DNA from: Bradyrhizobium liaoningense
GTDB lineage: Bacteria; Pseudomonadota; Alphaproteobacteria; Rhizobiales; Xanthobacteraceae
NCBI RefSeq assembly: GCF_018130825.1
Contig: NZ_JAFCJS010000011.1
Location: forward strand, 1 to 64,000
DNA: 64,000 bases
Direction of reading: 5' to 3'
Below the pieces are notes generated by a model, which was given only the letters and a program-made list of their open reading frames with translations, had not been told where the DNA came from and did no database searches. Positions 40,984 through 49,437 of the stretch are shown piece by piece. The stretch's first letter is position 1, and every line of letters begins with the position of its first letter. The position numbers and the translations under genes are program-made.

Positions 40984-42711
40984 TCAAAACAATTCTATGC
41001 CGTCATCGGCGGCCTCGACCGCCTCGACGCGCCGCGTGGCGGCGATCGATGCAAGTCCGAGCGTCTGCAGGAATTCGCGGTGGACGTCCCGCTCGCGCTC
41101 CATCGTGTAGCGCGTGAAGAGATCGTCGAGCATGGCCTCGTCCTGCGCTTGCGGCTGCGGCCGCTGTACGCCCGCGCTCGCGGTCTCGAGGCGCGCCGCA
41201 ACAGCAGGCAGGGCCGCAGAGCCTTCGCCCAGCGTGATCATCAGGCCTTGTGCCGAATTCATCAGGCCTTCGAATTCGGCGCCCTCGTCGACGAGCCGGC
41301 TCATCAGCTTGTCGAGCCGTTCGTTGCCCGCCTCGACCTCGCGCAGCGCCTGGAGGATCTGCGGCTCGAGCTTGGCAAGCTGCGTGGGATCGCCCTGCAC
41401 GCGCAGCTCCTTCAGCTCCCTGGCCGAACGTTCGATACCGTCGAGCACGGGTCGCAACCGCGCCGCCCCCGCCGAGACCTGGTCCGCGGTCGCCTTGAGC
41501 TCGTTGGCGATCACGACGAAGGCGCTGCCGCGGCTGCCGAGATGGCTGGCCTTCAAGCCGGCATTCATTCCGATCAGGGTGATGTCGACGGTGGCCTCGG
41601 CAAGGCCCGATATCGCCTGGCGAAACTTCGCCAGCGTGTCCTCGACGATCGCGAGCGCCTCGTCCACGGAGCGGCCCGCGCCCTCGCAAGTGGAGATCAA
41701 TGTCGAGGCATGCGCCAGCGTCTGCTTGATGCGCGCCAGGAACGACGACGAGCCGCCATCCTCACCGCCGTACAGCGTGCGGCCATGGCCGACGACGCTG
41801 CCGGCATCGTGCAGGATGGCCGTCAGCGCCCGGACGATCTGTCCGATATCGCCACCGAACTCGCGCTGGGCGTCCCTGAGCAGGGCCGCCTGCAACTGGC
41901 AGATCGCGCGCATGCCGTCGTCGCTGGCGACCGGTTCGGGAACGAGGCTCGGCGATGACCCGGACGCAAGGCCGAGGCCGTGACAGACGTGCTCGAGGCG
42001 TTGGCGCGTGCTGTCGCCGGCCTGCAGCGAGATGATCGCGCTGCCGACCGCCTCGGCGATCTTTTTGGTGCTGGTGCCCGCGAGGTCGGCGAGTTGGCTG
42101 CTCTTGCTGCGCTGGTCCCGTAGCCCGCCATAGGCCGCGCCGAGCTCGGCGCTCTCCGATACGAGTTGATTCCGGTACCGGCTCTCGAACTCCTTCTGCC
42201 GGGTGGAGGCGGTGGCGACGGCTTCCGACAGACGTTGCTGGTCTTTTCCGCACTCCTCGAGCGAGCGCTGCACGGCCTTTCCGAGGTCATAGGCTTCCTG
42301 CGTGAAGGCGAGAAAGCCCTCGCGGTCACCATCGAGCGAAGCCGCCTCGATCCGCGCACTCCGCGCGATGATGGTGATCATCTGGATGTGCTTGAACAAC
42401 GGCTTCAACAGCGAGGACGCCTCTGCCGTACTCGCGCCGATCGTCGCGAGCAGGGCGCTCTCGGCCGGCAGCGCCTGCGCCAGCTCGCTGAGCCGGGCGG
42501 CGATCTCCTGCAATGCCGTCGCGGCACCCTCGATCTCGGCGCCGGAGAGTTCCCCGGACAGTGTCGCGAGACCCTGGTTCAGCTCCTTGAAGATGATGTG
42601 GCCGCGGCCGAGCTCGTGACCGACCCGCGCGAAGACGTCCTCGATGCGCGACGAGACGTCCTCGATCGCGGCGATCGCTTCCGTGAGCGTGTGGGGTGGA
42701 ATGGCGGACAT
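40984..42711 (-). CDS. Soluble receptor-like chemotaxis protein with two degenerate receptor-tip motifs
   Basis: 575 residues, almost entirely helical, no membrane span. Two segments resemble the methyl-accepting receptor tip (QTDLLALNAAVEAARAG... GFAVVASEVRKLAE): residues 111-146, MITIIARSARIEAASLDGDR EGFLAFTQEAYDLG, and residues 376-410, VDITLIGMNAGLKASHLGSR GSAFVVIANELKATAD. The C-terminus DEAMLDDLFTRYTMERERDV is acidic and conserved-looking. It begins 5 bp after cheB ends, so it is in the cheRB operon. I think it is a cytoplasmic scaffold or adaptor of the receptor array; the first hairpin is very degenerate. Confidence 0.72.
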   Translation of the reverse strand: MSAIPPHTLTEAIAAIEDVSSRIEDVFARVGHELGRGHIIFKELNQGLATLSGELSGAEIEGAATALQEIAARLSELAQALPAESALLATIGASTAEASSLLKPLFKHIQMITIIARSARIEAASLDGDREGFLAFTQEAYDLGKAVQRSLEECGKDQQRLSEAVATASTRQKEFESRYRNQLVSESAELGAAYGGLRDQRSKSSQLADLAGTSTKKIAEAVGSAIISLQAGDSTRQRLEHVCHGLGLASGSSPSLVPEPVASDDGMRAICQLQAALLRDAQREFGGDIGQIVRALTAILHDAGSVVGHGRTLYGGEDGGSSSFLARIKQTLAHASTLISTCEGAGRSVDEALAIVEDTLAKFRQAISGLAEATVDITLIGMNAGLKASHLGSRGSAFVVIANELKATADQVSAGAARLRPVLDGIERSARELKELRVQGDPTQLAKLEPQILQALREVEAGNERLDKLMSRLVDEGAEFEGLMNSAQGLMITLGEGSAALPAVAARLETASAGVQRPQPQAQDEAMLDDLFTRYTMERERDVHREFLQTLGLASIAATRRVEAVEAADDGIELF

Positions 42712-42716
42712 TGCGG

Positions 42717-43808
42717 TCAACCTGCCATCACGGCATGTCCGGCCTGGTACCAGGCCATGATCTCGCGCGGGATATTGTGCAGCGACACGACCTTCTCGAC
42801 GCCGCCATGCGCGATGGCTTCCTTGGGCATGCCGAACACCACGCAGCTCTCTTCGTCCTGCGCCCGTGTCGAGGCGCCGAGCTTGCGCATCTCCAGCATG
42901 CCGCGCGCGCCGTCGTCGCCCATTCCGGTCATGATGACGCCGAGGGCATTGGCGCCGGCATGCTGGGCCGCGGAGCGGAACAGCACGTCGACGGACGGGC
43001 GATGCCGCGACACCGGCGGGCCGTCCTTGATCGCGATCTGGTAGCGCAGGCCGATGCGCTGGAGCAGCATGTGGCGGGCACCCGGCGCGATATAGGCACA
43101 ACCCGGCAGCACCGGCTCGCCGTCCTCGGCTTCCTTGACCCGGATCTGGCAGACGCTGTCGAGACGCCTGGCAAAGGCCGCGGTAAAGCCCGCCGGCATG
43201 TGCTGGACGATCACGATGGGAGGGCAATGCGGCGGCAGCATCTCGAGGACGTCGTTGAGCGCTTCGGTCCCGCCCGTCGACGCGCCGATGCACACGATGC
43301 GTTCCGTCGTCGGCCGGACCTTGCCCTGCACCGGCGGCGGGATGATGGCGTCGGCCGTCAGCTTCTTCTCGACCACGCGGCGCTCCGAGCGCGGACGGAC
43401 CCGCGCGCGAGCCGCCGACTTCACTGCCTCTCGCAGCCGCGTCGAGCATTCGAGCAGCGCCTGGCGCGTGTCGATCTTCGGCTTCGGCACGATGTCGACC
43501 GCGCCCGCCTCGAACGCCTCGAACATCACGTTGGAGCCTTCCTCGGTGAGCGAGGAGCAGATGATCACCGGGATCGGGCGTTGCGCCATGATCTTGCGCA
43601 GGAACGTCATACCGTCCATGCGCGGCATTTCGAGATCGAGAATGATGACATGGGGCAGCTCCTTCTCGAGGCGCCGGGCCGCGACGAAGGGATCGGAGGC
43701 GGTCGCCATCACCTCGATATCGGGATCTTCACAGAGGATCGTCTGAAGGATTTGGCGCACCGACGCCGAATCGTCCACGATCAGAACGCGAACTTTCTCC
43801 CTCGGCAT
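42717..43808 (-). CDS. cheB: CheB, receptor methylesterase/response regulator
   Basis: 363 residues. The receiver domain starts VRVLIVDDSASVRQIL with phosphoacceptor D58 (ILDLEMPRMDG) and carries the switch SSLTEEGS. The methylesterase domain has the catalytic Ser in CIGASTGGTEAL (S177), His in VQHMPAGFTAAF (H203) and Asp in MTGMGDDGARGM (D299). It demethylates or deamidates receptor glutamates, activated by CheA phosphorylation. cheR lies 16 bp upstream and the receptor-like protein gene 5 bp downstream. The canonical residues are all present. Confidence 0.96.
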   Translation of the reverse strand: MPREKVRVLIVDDSASVRQILQTILCEDPDIEVMATASDPFVAARRLEKELPHVIILDLEMPRMDGMTFLRKIMAQRPIPVIICSSLTEEGSNVMFEAFEAGAVDIVPKPKIDTRQALLECSTRLREAVKSAARARVRPRSERRVVEKKLTADAIIPPPVQGKVRPTTERIVCIGASTGGTEALNDVLEMLPPHCPPIVIVQHMPAGFTAAFARRLDSVCQIRVKEAEDGEPVLPGCAYIAPGARHMLLQRIGLRYQIAIKDGPPVSRHRPSVDVLFRSAAQHAGANALGVIMTGMGDDGARGMLEMRKLGASTRAQDEESCVVFGMPKEAIAHGGVEKVVSLHNIPREIMAWYQAGHAVMAG

Positions 43809-43824
43809 TGTGGTTGCGCTCCGG

Positions 43825-44679
43825 CTAGACTTGGAAAATGGTTGGCTGAACTTGCTTCAAGCCCGGCACTGCACTGTGAATCATCGATTCCGAATGTCCG
43901 ACCAGCAGATAGCCGCCCGGCCGCAAATGGTTGCACAATTGCTCGATCACCTTGCGCTGCGTCTCGCGCTCGAAATAGATCAGGACGTTGCGGCAGAAGA
44001 TGATGTCGACATCGCGATCGACGGGATAGGACGCATCCATGAGGTTCATCCGCATGAAATGCGTCATGCGCCTGAGCTCCGGCACCACCCGCACCTCGCC
44101 GCGCGACTTGTCCCGCGACGAGAGGAAATATCGTTTCACGAAGTTCTCAGGCACCGGCGCGAGCACGTCCCGGGTGTAGATCGCGGTCTTGGCGAGGCGC
44201 AGCACCGCGGTCGATATGTCGGTCCCGAGGATGCGATACTGGAAGCGCGAGCCGTTCCGCGTCATGTCGTCCAGCACCATCGCGGTCGTGTAGGCTTCCA
44301 TGCCGGTGGAGCTCGCCGAGCTCCAGATCTTCAGGTTCGCGTTCCTGCGGCCATGCGATTTGAGCAAAGCGGGAACGGCGACGTCCCGCATGAAGGTGAA
44401 GTGCTGGGGCTCGCGGAAGAAGTCGGTCTTGTTGGTCGTCACCACATCGATCAGATGGGTGAGCTCGGTGTCGAAATGGTCGGCCTCGAACAGGTTGTCG
44501 ACATATTCGTTGAGGTCGGAGAAGTTCAGCGCGCGCACGCGCTTGTGCAGCCGTCCCTCCAGCATCAGCCGCTTGCCCTGCGGCAGCTTGATGCCGACCT
44601 GGCCCTCGATCAATTCGGCGATGGTCCGGAAGTGGCGGTCCGACAGATGCACGGCCGTGTCCTGCACGGCGGGCATCAT
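43825..44679 (-). CDS. cheR: CheR, receptor methyltransferase
   Basis: 284 residues. N-terminal helical domain (DRHFRTIAELIEGQVGIKLP) then the methyltransferase core: LKIWSSASSTGMEAYTTAMV (SAM site, a Ser where many CheR have Cys), RYFLSSRDKSRGEVRVVPEL, VDIIFCRNVLIYFERETQRK and LRPGGYLLVGHSESM. It adds methyl groups from SAM to receptor glutamates. A hairpin separates it from the receptor gene at 44812, suggesting its own promoter or processing. Confidence 0.95.
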   Translation of the reverse strand: MMPAVQDTAVHLSDRHFRTIAELIEGQVGIKLPQGKRLMLEGRLHKRVRALNFSDLNEYVDNLFEADHFDTELTHLIDVVTTNKTDFFREPQHFTFMRDVAVPALLKSHGRRNANLKIWSSASSTGMEAYTTAMVLDDMTRNGSRFQYRILGTDISTAVLRLAKTAIYTRDVLAPVPENFVKRYFLSSRDKSRGEVRVVPELRRMTHFMRMNLMDASYPVDRDVDIIFCRNVLIYFERETQRKVIEQLCNHLRPGGYLLVGHSESMIHSAVPGLKQVQPTIFQV

Positions 44680-44774
44680 GGCCGCATGCCCCGGTCCAGG
44701 ATGGCCGCCTGCACTGAATGTCGGGCCGAACGGGCCATCTCGAATCCTACACGTCTACGCAATGACTGACGACA

Positions 44775-44799
44775 GATCGGCCCCCATTGGGGGCCGATC
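44775..44799. terminator. Perfect hairpin between mcp and cheR
   Basis: An 11-bp perfect stem GATCGGCCCCC / GGGGGCCGATC with loop ATT, between the receptor stop (44812) and the cheR start (44679). Probably terminates or attenuates minus-strand transcription from the receptor gene. Confidence 0.65.
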
Positions 44800-44811
44800 C
44801 CACGAAGAAAC

Positions 44812-46614
44812 TCAGCGCTGGAATTCGGCGTCGCGGTCGTCCTCGCCGTCGTTCATGTCGAAGGCGAAGCCGCCGCCACCGGCAGCCTTCACGGCGCGCG
44901 CGGGCCTCGCCATCGGCTTCTTGGCCGGACGCTCGGCCGCCGCCATGGTCGCCGCCTTGGCGCGCAACTGGGTCACCGCCCGGTCGATCGGCGCGGCATG
45001 GCCCTTTCCGCCCTGCTCGATCCGGAAATAGGCGATGGTGGACTGCAGCTGCTCGGCCTGGGAGGCAAGCTCCTCCGAAGTCGAGGACACCTGCTCGGAG
45101 GCGCTGGCATTCTGCTGGCCGACCTTGTCGAGCTGCTGGATCGCCTGATTGATCTGCGCCGAGCCGACGTCCTGCTCGCGGCAGGCCGCCGTGATTTCCT
45201 CGACCAGCTCCGCGGTCTTCTTGATGTCAGGAACGAGCTTGGCGAGCATGGCGCCAGCCTCCTGCGCCACCTTGACCGTGTCGGTCGAGAGCGTGCCGAT
45301 CTCGGCCGCGGCCGCCTGGCTGCGCTCGGCAAGCTTGCGCACTTCGGACGCGACCACCGCAAAGCCCTTGCCGTGCTCGCCGGCGCGCGCGGCCTCGACT
45401 GCCGCGTTGAGCGCGAGCAGATCGGTCTGGCGCGCGATCTCCTGAACGATCGTGATCTTCTCGGCAATGGTCTGCATCGCATTCACGGCGCGGCCGACGG
45501 CTGCGCCGCTGGCCTCGGCGTCCTTGGCGGACTGTGCGGCGATCTTCTCGGTCTGGTTGGCGTTGTCGGCGTTCTGCTTCACGTTCGAGGCCATCTCCTC
45601 CATCGAGGACGAGGCCTCCTCCGCGGACGAGGCCTGCTCGGTCGCACCCTGCGAGAGCTGCTCGGCGCTGGCGGAGAGCTCCTGGCTGCCGGCGGAGACG
45701 TTCTGCGCCGCGGTGAGGGCTTCCGACACGATCTGCCGGAGCTTCTCCACCATGCGCTCGAGCGCGAGGCCGAGCGTGTCCTTGTCCGACAGGGGCTTCG
45801 CTTCGACCATGAGGTTGCCCTGCGCGATCTCGTTGGCGAGCGCGGCCGTCGCATTCAGGTTCACCGTCATCGCGTTCAGCGACTTGATGAGGTCGCCGAT
45901 CTCGTCGTTACTGGAGGACTCGATCTTGTGGCTGAGATCGCCGATCGCGACCGCGTCGGCAAGTCCAACGGCTTGCGCCAGCGCCCGGCTGATGTTCATC
46001 GCAATCCAGGTCGCGGCGACGGCAGCAATCAGCAGCGAGGCGATGACCAGGCTCATCAGTATCAGTTCGGCGCGGGCGCCGTCCTGCTTGGCCTGTTCGG
46101 CCTGCTCGGCCATGTTCTTCTTGACGTTCTTGATATAGGCGTCGGCCGCTTCCAGCGTGTCCGCAACGACCTTGCGGCCGTCATGCATGGACCGGTCAAG
46201 CGCCTTCGGCTTGTCGGTCTTCGCAAGCTGGACCGTCTCGTCCTGATAGGCGTTCAGCTTGGCGAACGCGACGTTGAAGGCCTCCATCAGCTTCTTTCCG
46301 CCTTCGCTGGCCGCGGCGTAGATCTCGTCCTTCGACTTGGCGACCGCTTCGCGGTTCTTGATCAGGTCGAGCCGGAACTGCTCGTGCTCTGCGTCGGACA
46401 CCGCGAGGATCGAGTTCTTCTCGGCGCGCACCAGGAAGAGAATGCCTTCCTTCAGCTCGGCAGCCTTCTCCATGCGGCCCGCGCGGGCGACCAGAACCTC
46501 GGTGGTGCCGACCATGTCGGCCAGCTTCAGGTAGCCGACCGCACCGGCGATCATGGAGAGCAGGATGACGATGCCGAAGGCGCTGGCAAGCTTGGCTTTG
46601 ACGGTGAATCTCAT
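44812..46614 (-). CDS. Methyl-accepting chemotaxis protein (mcp), longer paralogue
   Basis: 600 residues. TM1 at about 10-30 (ASAFGIVILLSMIAGAVGYL), a helical ligand-binding domain of the 4HB type, TM2 at about 187-207, HAMP (LADAVAIGDLSHKIESSSND), an extra HAMP-like segment (ATAALANEIAQGNLMVEA), then the signalling domain with tip RQTDLLALNAAVEAARAGEH. The C-terminal tail GGGGFAFDMNDGEDDRDAEF ends QR. It clusters with cheW and CheA. Paralogue of 47232-48929; signalling domains almost identical. Confidence 0.95.
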   Translation of the reverse strand: MRFTVKAKLASAFGIVILLSMIAGAVGYLKLADMVGTTEVLVARAGRMEKAAELKEGILFLVRAEKNSILAVSDAEHEQFRLDLIKNREAVAKSKDEIYAAASEGGKKLMEAFNVAFAKLNAYQDETVQLAKTDKPKALDRSMHDGRKVVADTLEAADAYIKNVKKNMAEQAEQAKQDGARAELILMSLVIASLLIAAVAATWIAMNISRALAQAVGLADAVAIGDLSHKIESSSNDEIGDLIKSLNAMTVNLNATAALANEIAQGNLMVEAKPLSDKDTLGLALERMVEKLRQIVSEALTAAQNVSAGSQELSASAEQLSQGATEQASSAEEASSSMEEMASNVKQNADNANQTEKIAAQSAKDAEASGAAVGRAVNAMQTIAEKITIVQEIARQTDLLALNAAVEAARAGEHGKGFAVVASEVRKLAERSQAAAAEIGTLSTDTVKVAQEAGAMLAKLVPDIKKTAELVEEITAACREQDVGSAQINQAIQQLDKVGQQNASASEQVSSTSEELASQAEQLQSTIAYFRIEQGGKGHAAPIDRAVTQLRAKAATMAAAERPAKKPMARPARAVKAAGGGGFAFDMNDGEDDRDAEFQR

Positions 46615-46675
46615 TGTTAGGCTCGTTGGTTCGAATTGAGGTGCTTACGCTTGACCACGCTTCACTCTTGCAAAC

Positions 46676-47164
46676 TCAGGCGGCGCGAGGCGCATCGGCG
46701 CCGGCATCGCGCCCATCCGGGATCCTGTCATTCGCCATCAGCTTGGCGAGGTCGAAGATGACGACGAATTTTTCGCCCTTGCGGCCAATGCCGGCGGCGT
46801 AGTCGGACTGCCACGTCCCGCCGACCTCGGGGATCGGCTCGATCGCCTGCTCGTCGATATCGGTCACCTCGAACACGCAGTCGGCGACGAAGCCGACGCC
46901 GACCAGGCGGTCCTTCATCGGCACGTCGAGGATGATGATGCGGGTGGCTTCAGTGGCCCCGACACTGGGCAGGCCGAGCTTGGTCCGGAGGTCGACGATG
47001 GGATAGCCACTGCCGCGCACGTCGATCATGCCGAGCAGGAAGTTCGGCGCATGCGGAAGCCGCGAGATTGGCCGCATGTCCAGGATTTCGCGGACGTTGC
47101 GGATGCTGATGCCGAACGTCTCGCCGGCGAGCCCGAGCGTCAGATATTGCGAGGTTGCGGCCAT
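46676..47164 (-). CDS. cheW: CheW, receptor-kinase adaptor
   Basis: 162 residues. YLTLGLAGETFGISIRNVRE, then FLLGMIDVRGSGYPIVDLRT, FVADCVFEVTDIDEQAIEPI and FVVIFDLAKLM are the CheW SH3-like domain signatures. The protein links receptors to CheA. A second cheW is at 48976. It sits between the two mcp genes. Confidence 0.94.
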   Translation of the reverse strand: MAATSQYLTLGLAGETFGISIRNVREILDMRPISRLPHAPNFLLGMIDVRGSGYPIVDLRTKLGLPSVGATEATRIIILDVPMKDRLVGVGFVADCVFEVTDIDEQAIEPIPEVGGTWQSDYAAGIGRKGEKFVVIFDLAKLMANDRIPDGRDAGADAPRAA

Positions 47165-47193
47165 ATGATGCAGTCCAGGGGTCCGAAGGTTTT

Positions 47194-47225
47194 AAAAACG
47201 AGTACGGTCCGGCGCGAGCCGGACC
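47194..47225 (-). terminator. Intrinsic terminator between mcp and cheW
   Basis: Minus-strand stem GGTCCGGC / GCCGGACC with a four-base loop, followed on the minus strand by GTTTTT (complement of AAAAAC at 47194). It lies just after the end of the gene at 47232. Confidence 0.65.
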
Positions 47226-47231
47226 GGTTGA

Positions 47232-48929
47232 TCAGCGTTGGAACTCGGCGTCGCGGTCGTCTTCGCCGTCATGCATATCGAAGGCGAAACCGCCGCCGCC
47301 CGCGACTTTCATCGCACGGGCCGGTTTGCGGACGGGCGCGGGCTTCTTCGCACCGCGATCCGCTGCCGCCATGTGCGCCGCCTTGGCGCGCAGCTGGGTG
47401 ACGGCGCGATCGATCGGCGCGGGTGCGGCGCTCTCGCTACGCCCGGCATGCTCGATGCGGAAGAACGAGATGGTCGATTGGAGCTGCTCGGCCTGCGAAG
47501 CGAGCTCCTCCGAGGTCGACGACACCTGCTCGGAGGCGCTGGCGTTCTGCTGGCCGACCTTGTCGAGCTGCTGGATCGCCTGGTTGATCTGCGCCGAGCC
47601 GACATCCTGCTCGCGGCAGGCCGCAGTGATCTCCTGGACCAGTGCGGCGGTCTTCTTGATGTCGGGCACCAGCTTGGACAGCATGTGGCCTGCTTCCTGC
47701 GCGACCTTCACGCTCTCCGTCGACAGCGTGCCGATGTCGGCAGCCGCGGCCTGGCTGCGCTCGGCGAGCTTGCGCACTTCGGAAGCGACCACCGCAAACC
47801 CCTTGCCGTGCTCGCCGGCGCGCGCGGCCTCGACCGCCGCGTTGAGCGCGAGCAGATCGGTCTGGCGCGCGATCTCCTGCACGATGGTGATCTTCTCCGC
47901 GATGGTCTGCATCGCCTCGACGGCGCGGCCGACGGCGAGGCCGCTGGCCTCGGCATCCTTGGCCGACTGCGCCGCGATCTTTTCGGTCTGGTTGGCGTTG
48001 TCGGCGTTCTGCTTCACGTTCGACGCCATCTCCTCCATCGAGGAGGAGGCTTCCTCGGCGGACGAAGCCTGCTCGGTCGCGCCCTGCGAGAGCTGCTCGG
48101 CGCTGGCGGAGAGTTCCTGGCTGCCGGCGGAGACGTTCTGCGCCGCGGTCAAGGCCTCCTGAACGATCTGCTGGAGCCTTTCGACCATCATGTTCAGCGA
48201 TTTGATGAGATCGCCGATCTCGTCATTGCTCGCTGAGGGGATGGTCTGGCTGAGATCGCCGGTGGCCACTGCGCCGGCAAGCCCGACGGCGCGGCCGAGC
48301 GAACGGCTGATCGAGATCGAAATCCATAACGCGGCACCGATCGCGACCATCAGCGACACACCGAGAAGCGTCATCAGCAGGAACTGCGCCTGGTGTCCCT
48401 CTTGCTTGGATTGGACGGCCTGCTCTGCGAGCTGTTTCTTGGTGTTGGTGACGTAGGCGCCCATGGATTCCATCGCATCCGCAACGACCTTACGGCCGTC
48501 GCCCATCGAGCGTTCAACAGCCTTCGCCTTGTCGGTTTTTGCCAGCCTGAACGTCTCTTCCTGGTACGCATTCATCTTTGCGTATGCCACCGCGAAGCCG
48601 TCGAGCAGCTTCCTGCCGGCTTCGCTCGCCAACGCGTAGACCTCATCCTTGGTCTTCGTTGCTTCCTCGCGAAGCTTGGCGGCATCGGCGGCAAACTGTT
48701 CGGCTTGGGCTTCCGTTCCGAGAATTGAGTTCTTCTCCGCCCGGAGCTGAAGCAGAATGTTCTTCTCGATCTGCGTCGCCTTCTCCATCCGAGTTGAGCG
48801 CAGTACCATGCTGTCAGCGGTCGCCATCATGTCGCCGAGCTTCATGTAGGCGACGCCGCCGGCGACCATGGACAGAACAATGACCAGGCCGAACGCACTG
48901 GCAAGCTTTGCTTTGACCGTAAATCTCAT
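47232..48929 (-). CDS. Methyl-accepting chemotaxis protein (mcp), shorter paralogue
   Basis: About 565 residues from ATG 48929 (MRFTVKAKLASAFGLVIVLS); a start at 48974 would prefix 15 non-receptor residues. Same layout as the receptor at 44812: TM1, 4HB-type sensor domain, TM2 (FLLMTLLGVSLMVAIGAALW), HAMP (AGAVATGDLSQTIPSASNDE), signalling helices with tip RQTDLLALNAAVEAARAGEH, and tail GGGGFAFDMHDGEDDRDAEF plus QR. It lacks the second HAMP-like segment of its paralogue. Confidence 0.95.
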   Translation of the reverse strand: MRFTVKAKLASAFGLVIVLSMVAGGVAYMKLGDMMATADSMVLRSTRMEKATQIEKNILLQLRAEKNSILGTEAQAEQFAADAAKLREEATKTKDEVYALASEAGRKLLDGFAVAYAKMNAYQEETFRLAKTDKAKAVERSMGDGRKVVADAMESMGAYVTNTKKQLAEQAVQSKQEGHQAQFLLMTLLGVSLMVAIGAALWISISISRSLGRAVGLAGAVATGDLSQTIPSASNDEIGDLIKSLNMMVERLQQIVQEALTAAQNVSAGSQELSASAEQLSQGATEQASSAEEASSSMEEMASNVKQNADNANQTEKIAAQSAKDAEASGLAVGRAVEAMQTIAEKITIVQEIARQTDLLALNAAVEAARAGEHGKGFAVVASEVRKLAERSQAAAADIGTLSTESVKVAQEAGHMLSKLVPDIKKTAALVQEITAACREQDVGSAQINQAIQQLDKVGQQNASASEQVSSTSEELASQAEQLQSTISFFRIEHAGRSESAAPAPIDRAVTQLRAKAAHMAAADRGAKKPAPVRKPARAMKVAGGGGFAFDMHDGEDDRDAEFQR

Positions 48930-48975
48930 TTCCAGCCCCTGACCCCAGTCCAAGTCCCGCCCACGGGACCTCATT

Positions 48976-49437
48976 TCAATTCAGAATGCGTTCCATGTTC
49001 GGAACGATGACGAACTCTTCACGCCATTTGGCGATGCAGCGAATGAACTCCGGCTTCCAGTGCATGCCGACGCGCGGTGTCTGCTGCACGTCGGTCTGCG
49101 AAATCTCGGTGACCTCGTAGACCTTGTCGGCGGTGACGCCGACCAGAACAGGCTCGCCGTCGAGCTCGAGCTCGATGACGACAATGCGCGTGTCGGCGGA
49201 GTCGTCGAGCTGCGGCATGCCGAAGCGGATGCGCAAATCCGCCAGCGGAATGACGTTGCCACGCACGTTGATCACGCTGGGAACGAAGGCCCGGGCGCCG
49301 GCGACCTTGGTCACGGGGACGGGATCGATGATCTCGCGCACGAGGCCGGCGTCGAGCGCGAACTTCTCCTCGCCGAGCCCGATCATCACGACCTGCATCG
49401 CACCCGTCCGATGCTCTCCGGCCAAGCTATCGTTCAT
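48976..49437 (-). CDS. cheW: CheW, receptor-kinase adaptor (second copy)
   Basis: About 153 residues from ATG 49437, which overlaps the cheA stop by one base (TGATG). A GTG at 49440 is alternative. QVVMIGLGEEKFALDAGLVR, FVPSVINVRGNVIPLADLRI, VGVTADKVYEVTEISQTDVQ and FIRCIAKWREEFVIVPNME are CheW-domain elements. Distinct enough from the other cheW to suggest different receptors. Confidence 0.93.
   Translation of the reverse strand: MNDSLAGEHRTGAMQVVMIGLGEEKFALDAGLVREIIDPVPVTKVAGARAFVPSVINVRGNVIPLADLRIRFGMPQLDDSADTRIVVIELELDGEPVLVGVTADKVYEVTEISQTDVQQTPRVGMHWKPEFIRCIAKWREEFVIVPNMERILN

Noticed and set aside
42712..43449. Open extension of the soluble receptor-like protein back to 43449 (821 codons in total).
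   Set aside because: It overlaps cheB in another frame and its sequence is Arg/Gly/Ala-rich shadow text. The real start is ATG 42711, 5 bp after cheB.
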